From the NCBI GenBank assembly GCA_027066965.1, contig JAMOMT010000146.1:1-7804 (forward strand): 7,804 bases of DNA, given 5' to 3'. Below, one piece after another: positions 5,175 through 7,804 of this stretch (positions within the stretch are counted from its first letter, which is position 1; every line of letters begins with the position of its first letter). This DNA is from Archaeoglobaceae archaeon. Lineage in GTDB: Archaea; Halobacteriota; Archaeoglobi; Archaeoglobales; Archaeoglobaceae. Under the pieces are notes generated by a model. It worked only from the letters and a program-made list of their open reading frames with translations. It had not been told where the DNA came from and searched no databases. The translations under genes were made by a program, and so were the position numbers.

Positions 5175-5891
5175 ATGAACGTAAAGATAAAGGAGTTTCT
5201 CAGAGTGGCCGGTGTGTTGGATCTCTCAACAATAGATTTCCCTGGTAAACTGTGTTCTGTTGTGTTTCTAACGGGCTGCCCATTCCACTGTCCCTACTGC
5301 CACAACCACTCGCTAATAGCGGCCAAAGGCGAAGCAAGAGACGTGGAAGAGATAGCCAGATCGCTCGAGGAAAACTACCTGATCGACGGTGTGTGCATCA
5401 CAGGAGGGGAGCCAACGATGCAGGACATAACGGAATTCGTAAAGAGGCTGAAAGATGCGGGATTGGCTGTAAAGCTCGACACAAACGGCTACTACCCTCA
5501 CAGGTTAGAGAAGTTGTTAAGGTACGTCGATTATGTGGCAATAGACGTCAAGACATCTCCTGACAAGTACGGGAAGCTCACGGGGAGAGAGGACGCTTGG
5601 GAGAAAGTAAGGCTGTCCCTCGAAGTGTTATCAAACAGCGGAGTCGAGTGGGAGGCTAGGACTACAGTCGTCCCGGGGCTCGTGTGGAGAGAAGAGGTTG
5701 GGGAAATAGCCAAGCTAATGAAGGTTTATAACCCAGACTTATATGCACTCCAGCAGTTCAGCAACGAAAACCCGCTCGATCCAAACCTGAGAACTGTCAA
5801 ACCTCCGAGCGTCGACGACATGAGAGCTCTGGCAAAAACGGTGCCTTGCAGAACGATTATCAGGTGTAAAGAGGGTACCTTCGAGGTCTAG
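5175..5891 (+). CDS. Radical SAM activating enzyme, NrdG2-like (anaerobic ribonucleotide reductase activase family)
   Basis: The 238-aa protein has the radical SAM cluster motif CPFHCPYC (Cys 35, 39, 42), followed by HN as in glycyl-radical activases, and GGEP at 77-80 for S-adenosylmethionine binding. The N-terminal STIDFPGKLCSVVFLTGC and the later KLDTNGYYP, YVAIDVKTSP and Y-LQQF segments fit the NrdG2 subfamily (TIGR02495 style). Such enzymes cleave SAM with a [4Fe-4S] cluster and install a glycyl radical in a partner enzyme under anaerobic conditions. No glycyl-radical enzyme or nrdD lies in the window, so the target is not proven. A redoxin gene precedes it on the same strand. Its TAG stop shares a CTAG with the stop of the convergent AAA gene. 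There is no signal peptide; it is cytoplasmic. Confidence 0.9.
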   Translation: MNVKIKEFLRVAGVLDLSTIDFPGKLCSVVFLTGCPFHCPYCHNHSLIAAKGEARDVEEIARSLEENYLIDGVCITGGEPTMQDITEFVKRLKDAGLAVKLDTNGYYPHRLEKLLRYVDYVAIDVKTSPDKYGKLTGREDAWEKVRLSLEVLSNSGVEWEARTTVVPGLVWREEVGEIAKLMKVYNPDLYALQQFSNENPLDPNLRTVKPPSVDDMRALAKTVPCRTIIRCKEGTFEV

Positions 5892-7438
5892 AAACTTTCA
5901 AGCTGTCTTTTCAGAGCCTCTATTCTCGACGACATCGTGCTCGTGAGCCTGTTCAAAAACCTGAGGTCGTTGCAGTACTTCCTCGAAAGTTCCATGTACT
6001 CGTCCATCTGTCTTCTCCTCTCCTCCCAGTCTATGCTGAAGCTGTCGAGAGAGACGTCGAAGTCCTCTTGAGTTACAAACTCTCTATCCTCTCTGAGTGC
6101 ATTCCTCGCTGCTCTCAGCACGAGCTCTTCGAGCTCAGCCCCCGTAAAAAGCTCTGTCTTTTTAGCGACTTCTTCAAGAGAAACATCTCTCAAAGGTACG
6201 TTCCTAACGACTTTCGTGTGCACATCGAGTATCTGCTTCCTCGCCTCGAAGTCCGGTAGCAATACGGGAATTATGTAGTCGAATCTCCCGACCCTTATGA
6301 ACGCTTCGTCGAGGTGGTGGGGCTTGTTAGTAGTTCCAAGCATTATCGTTCTCCTCCTCGCATCTCCCAGCCACTCGAGAAGGACTGAAAACATCCTCCT
6401 GCTCGTCTCGTGGTCGCTCTCACCTCTCCTACCGAATCTATCTATCTCGTCAACGAAGAGAATGCAGGGTGCAACTTCTTCAGCCAGTTCTATTGCCCTC
6501 GCCAAGTTCTTCTCGCTCTCTCCGTACCACCTCGAAACTATGTTCTCCGTTCTTAGCCTTAAGAAAGGTAAGTTCAGCTCTTTCGCCATCGCTCTGGCAA
6601 ACAGAGTTTTACCCGTTCCAGGGGGGCCAAAAAGTAACAGCCCCTTCGGTGGTCTTATGCCAAGTTTCTCAGCTTTCTTAGGATTCTGAAGAACTTTAAC
6701 CACATTGTCCTTTATGAACTCCTTAACTACATCATAACCACCTATGGCGTCAAAACCGTGTTCAGACCACTCTACGTCGAGAACTCCCGCCTTCCTAATT
6801 ATGTCGTACTTGTAGTTCAGTAGAACGTTAGTATCGAGTTTCCCAAACCTGAAAACAGACTCCAAAGCTACACTCTCTATCTCCTGAAGAGTTAAACCGG
6901 AAGTTGCGTCTATCATCGACTTGTCGACCTCAGAACCAGTGGCTCTCGCTATTTCGAGCAGTATTTGCTCTCTCTCCTCCCTCGTGCTCGGAGGTATCTT
7001 TATCAGTATGGCGTACTTTATCGTCGCGGCATCAAGAATTAAGCTCGGCTCCTCCGTAAATATTGTTATTGTGTGCCCTCTCGCGTACATGCTCTCGTCG
7101 AACATCCACGCCCTCAGAGCCTGAGTCAGAGAGTCGTTCGCCTTGTAAGCCTGTATAACAAACAGAACTCTCTCCTTTCTCAGGAAGATGTCGTCTACGT
7201 GATCTAAAGCGGCGTCAAGAGACCTCGCCGAGAAAGCTTTTTCAAAGACTATCCTATCGTTCTCGATCCTGACCTTTTGCAGGCCCCTCCATATGTAGTA
7301 GGCGTAGATCTCGGAGAAGTTCTGATAAACATTCTTTACGTACTCTGGTAGTCTCTTCGGGTCTCTCGTCTTGTATATTATCACGGTGGAGAACTGAGAC
7401 TTTCTCTTAACGATTCCCTCCTTTATCCAGTCCTTCAT
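5888..7438 (-). CDS. AAA ATPase, CDC48/proteasomal-ATPase-like module with degenerate N-terminal AAA-like domain
   Basis: The 516-aa product starts at an ATG with AAAAGGG just upstream; an in-frame GTG at 7486 would add 16 residues. Residues about 14-167 look like a degenerate nucleotide-binding domain, with strands such as STVIIYKTRD and ERVLFVIQAYK but no P-loop. The intact AAA core (about 229-465) has Walker A GPPGTGKT at 271-278, an aromatic pore loop RWYGESE near 303-309, Walker B LFVDEID with D330 and E331, sensor 1 TTN at 369-371, arginine fingers in RVGRFD near 382-387, and a lid with FTGAELEELV. The C-terminus is charged and may form a coiled coil. The layout of a dead N-domain followed by one live AAA module recalls Ycf46-type proteins; substrates are unknown. 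Two small minus-strand genes precede it and may encode partners. Its stop overlaps the convergent activase stop. Confidence 0.85.
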   Translation of the reverse strand: MKDWIKEGIVKRKSQFSTVIIYKTRDPKRLPEYVKNVYQNFSEIYAYYIWRGLQKVRIENDRIVFEKAFSARSLDAALDHVDDIFLRKERVLFVIQAYKANDSLTQALRAWMFDESMYARGHTITIFTEEPSLILDAATIKYAILIKIPPSTREEREQILLEIARATGSEVDKSMIDATSGLTLQEIESVALESVFRFGKLDTNVLLNYKYDIIRKAGVLDVEWSEHGFDAIGGYDVVKEFIKDNVVKVLQNPKKAEKLGIRPPKGLLLFGPPGTGKTLFARAMAKELNLPFLRLRTENIVSRWYGESEKNLARAIELAEEVAPCILFVDEIDRFGRRGESDHETSRRMFSVLLEWLGDARRRTIMLGTTNKPHHLDEAFIRVGRFDYIIPVLLPDFEARKQILDVHTKVVRNVPLRDVSLEEVAKKTELFTGAELEELVLRAARNALREDREFVTQEDFDVSLDSFSIDWEERRRQMDEYMELSRKYCNDLRFLNRLTSTMSSRIEALKRQLESF

Positions 7439-7527
7439 TTCCCTTTTGCCGTCCTTCGCTTTTGTATCTTTCGTGCTGACATTCACAACACTACTTTTCG
7501 TCGTCTTTAAGTCCGTGTCTCCCAGCT

Positions 7528-7677
7528 CTAACCGCAGACGCCTTCGTACTCGATCTCCAACTCGATCCCGCATTCCTTCAGGCACTTCAGCACCCTCTCT
7601 ATACCTTCTATTCGCTTTTCTCCGGTAAAGGTCACAACGACTCTCGAACCGAGCACGCAGACCTGAACGAACCTCAC
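7528..7677 (-). CDS. Small 49-aa cysteine-rich protein, second copy of a tandem paralogue pair
   Basis: The frame starts at a GTG (7677-7675) that overlaps the TGA of the preceding gene as GTGA, a sign of translational coupling. The product begins MRFVQVCVLG and is predicted as strand-strand-helix-strand: RFVQVCVLGSRVVVTFTG, then an amphipathic helix IEGIERVLKCLKECG, then IELEIEYEG. It has four cysteines (7, 32, 36, 48), enough for a metal or Fe-S site, although this is only a guess. The segment ERVLKCLKECGIELEI (27-42) matches ERLLKKLEECGIELEL in the upstream gene at 12 of 16 positions. The AAA ATPase starts 89 bases downstream on the same strand, suggesting an operon. No family is recognised. 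A longer frame starting at 7770 overlaps the upstream gene and is not believed. Confidence 0.65.
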   Translation of the reverse strand: MRFVQVCVLGSRVVVTFTGEKRIEGIERVLKCLKECGIELEIEYEGVCG

Positions 7678-7804
7678 GTTTCCTCTCCCTCCACACCAAC
7701 TGTCCTCGTCTCCCTTTCCCACACCTCTTCCTTCAGCATTCTCCTGACGAGCTCGAGCTCGATTCCGCATTCTTCAAGTTTTTTCAACAACCTTTCAAAG
7801 TCTT
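7674..7804 (-). CDS. C-terminal part of the first tandem paralogue (cut by window edge)
   Basis: From the right edge an open frame gives 42 residues to a TGA at 7676-7674, beginning DFERLLKKLEECG. A helix followed by the strand IELEL matches the helix-strand of the next gene, and a charged tail (RRMLKEEVWERETRTVGVEG, then EET) not found in the 49-aa paralogue completes it. The N-terminus lies outside the window. The stop overlaps the next start as GTGA. Codon choice (GAG, AAG/AAA, AGG, CTC) resembles the neighbours, and this frame explains the region better than the arginine-rich overlapping frames. No function is recognised; the order of the genes suggests co-expression with the AAA ATPase. 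Confidence 0.6.
   Translation of the reverse strand, partial: DFERLLKKLEECGIELELVRRMLKEEVWERETRTVGVEGEET

Noticed and set aside
7439..7699. N-terminal extension of the AAA ATPase frame
   Set aside because: The extra residues are very arginine-rich and overlap the better-supported small paralogue genes in another frame; most of the extension is a shadow, although the GTG at 7486 remains possible.
7678..7770. Upstream extension of the 49-aa gene
   Set aside because: The sequence (Arg/Gly-rich, RARARQENAEGRGVGKG) is low-quality and overlaps the frame whose segment matches the downstream paralogue.
1..7804. tRNA, rRNA, insertion sequences or transposases
   Set aside because: No cloverleaf-like sequence, rRNA motif, terminal inverted repeat or transposase-like frame was seen by eye; a covariance-model scan was not possible.

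Overview
The window looks like chromosomal DNA of an anaerobic, probably thermophilic euryarchaeon. The best guess is Archaeoglobales or a close relative, but this is inferred from gene content and style and was not checked by any search. Support comes from the archaeal-type PEP synthase, a metallo-beta-lactamase-fold protein of the family linked to methanopterin synthesis, an MTH1187-type thiamine-binding protein, a CDC48-like AAA ATPase, an oxygen-sensitive radical SAM activase, GGTGA-type ribosome binding sites, frequent AGG/AGA/ATA codons, GTG/TTG starts, and CRISPR repeats ending in ATTGAAAG.

Left end (1-540): no protein gene is visible. A very small CRISPR array lies at 288-475, with three repeats and two spacers. 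It is read on the + strand, has a decayed last repeat, an AT-rich leader-like region to its left, and an AT-rich trailer to its right. No cas genes are in the window.

Minus-strand block (539-4282): from right to left this holds a metallo-beta-lactamase-fold protein (3500-4282), phosphoenolpyruvate synthase (1076-3337), a short membrane-anchored protein (715-993), and a 54-codon reading frame (539-703) that may be a separate small gene or the frameshifted tail of the membrane protein. The pps promoter carries a dyad whose arms also occur upstream of the CRISPR array.

Plus-strand block (4394-5891): a thiamine-binding-like protein, then a small thioredoxin/glutaredoxin-fold protein and an NrdG2-like radical SAM activase. 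The last two probably act together in anaerobic radical or redox chemistry, perhaps for class III ribonucleotide reductase, although the reductase gene is not in the window.

Right end (5888-7804, minus strand): a AAA ATPase converges on the activase, and both stop codons share one CTAG. The ATPase has a degenerate N-terminal domain, one intact AAA module and a charged C-terminal tail. Two short tandem genes that appear to be paralogues lie upstream, the first cut by the window edge. They are joined by a GTGA stop/start overlap and share an 'ECGIELE' segment. This AAA plus duplicated-small-protein cassette is the least explained part of the window.
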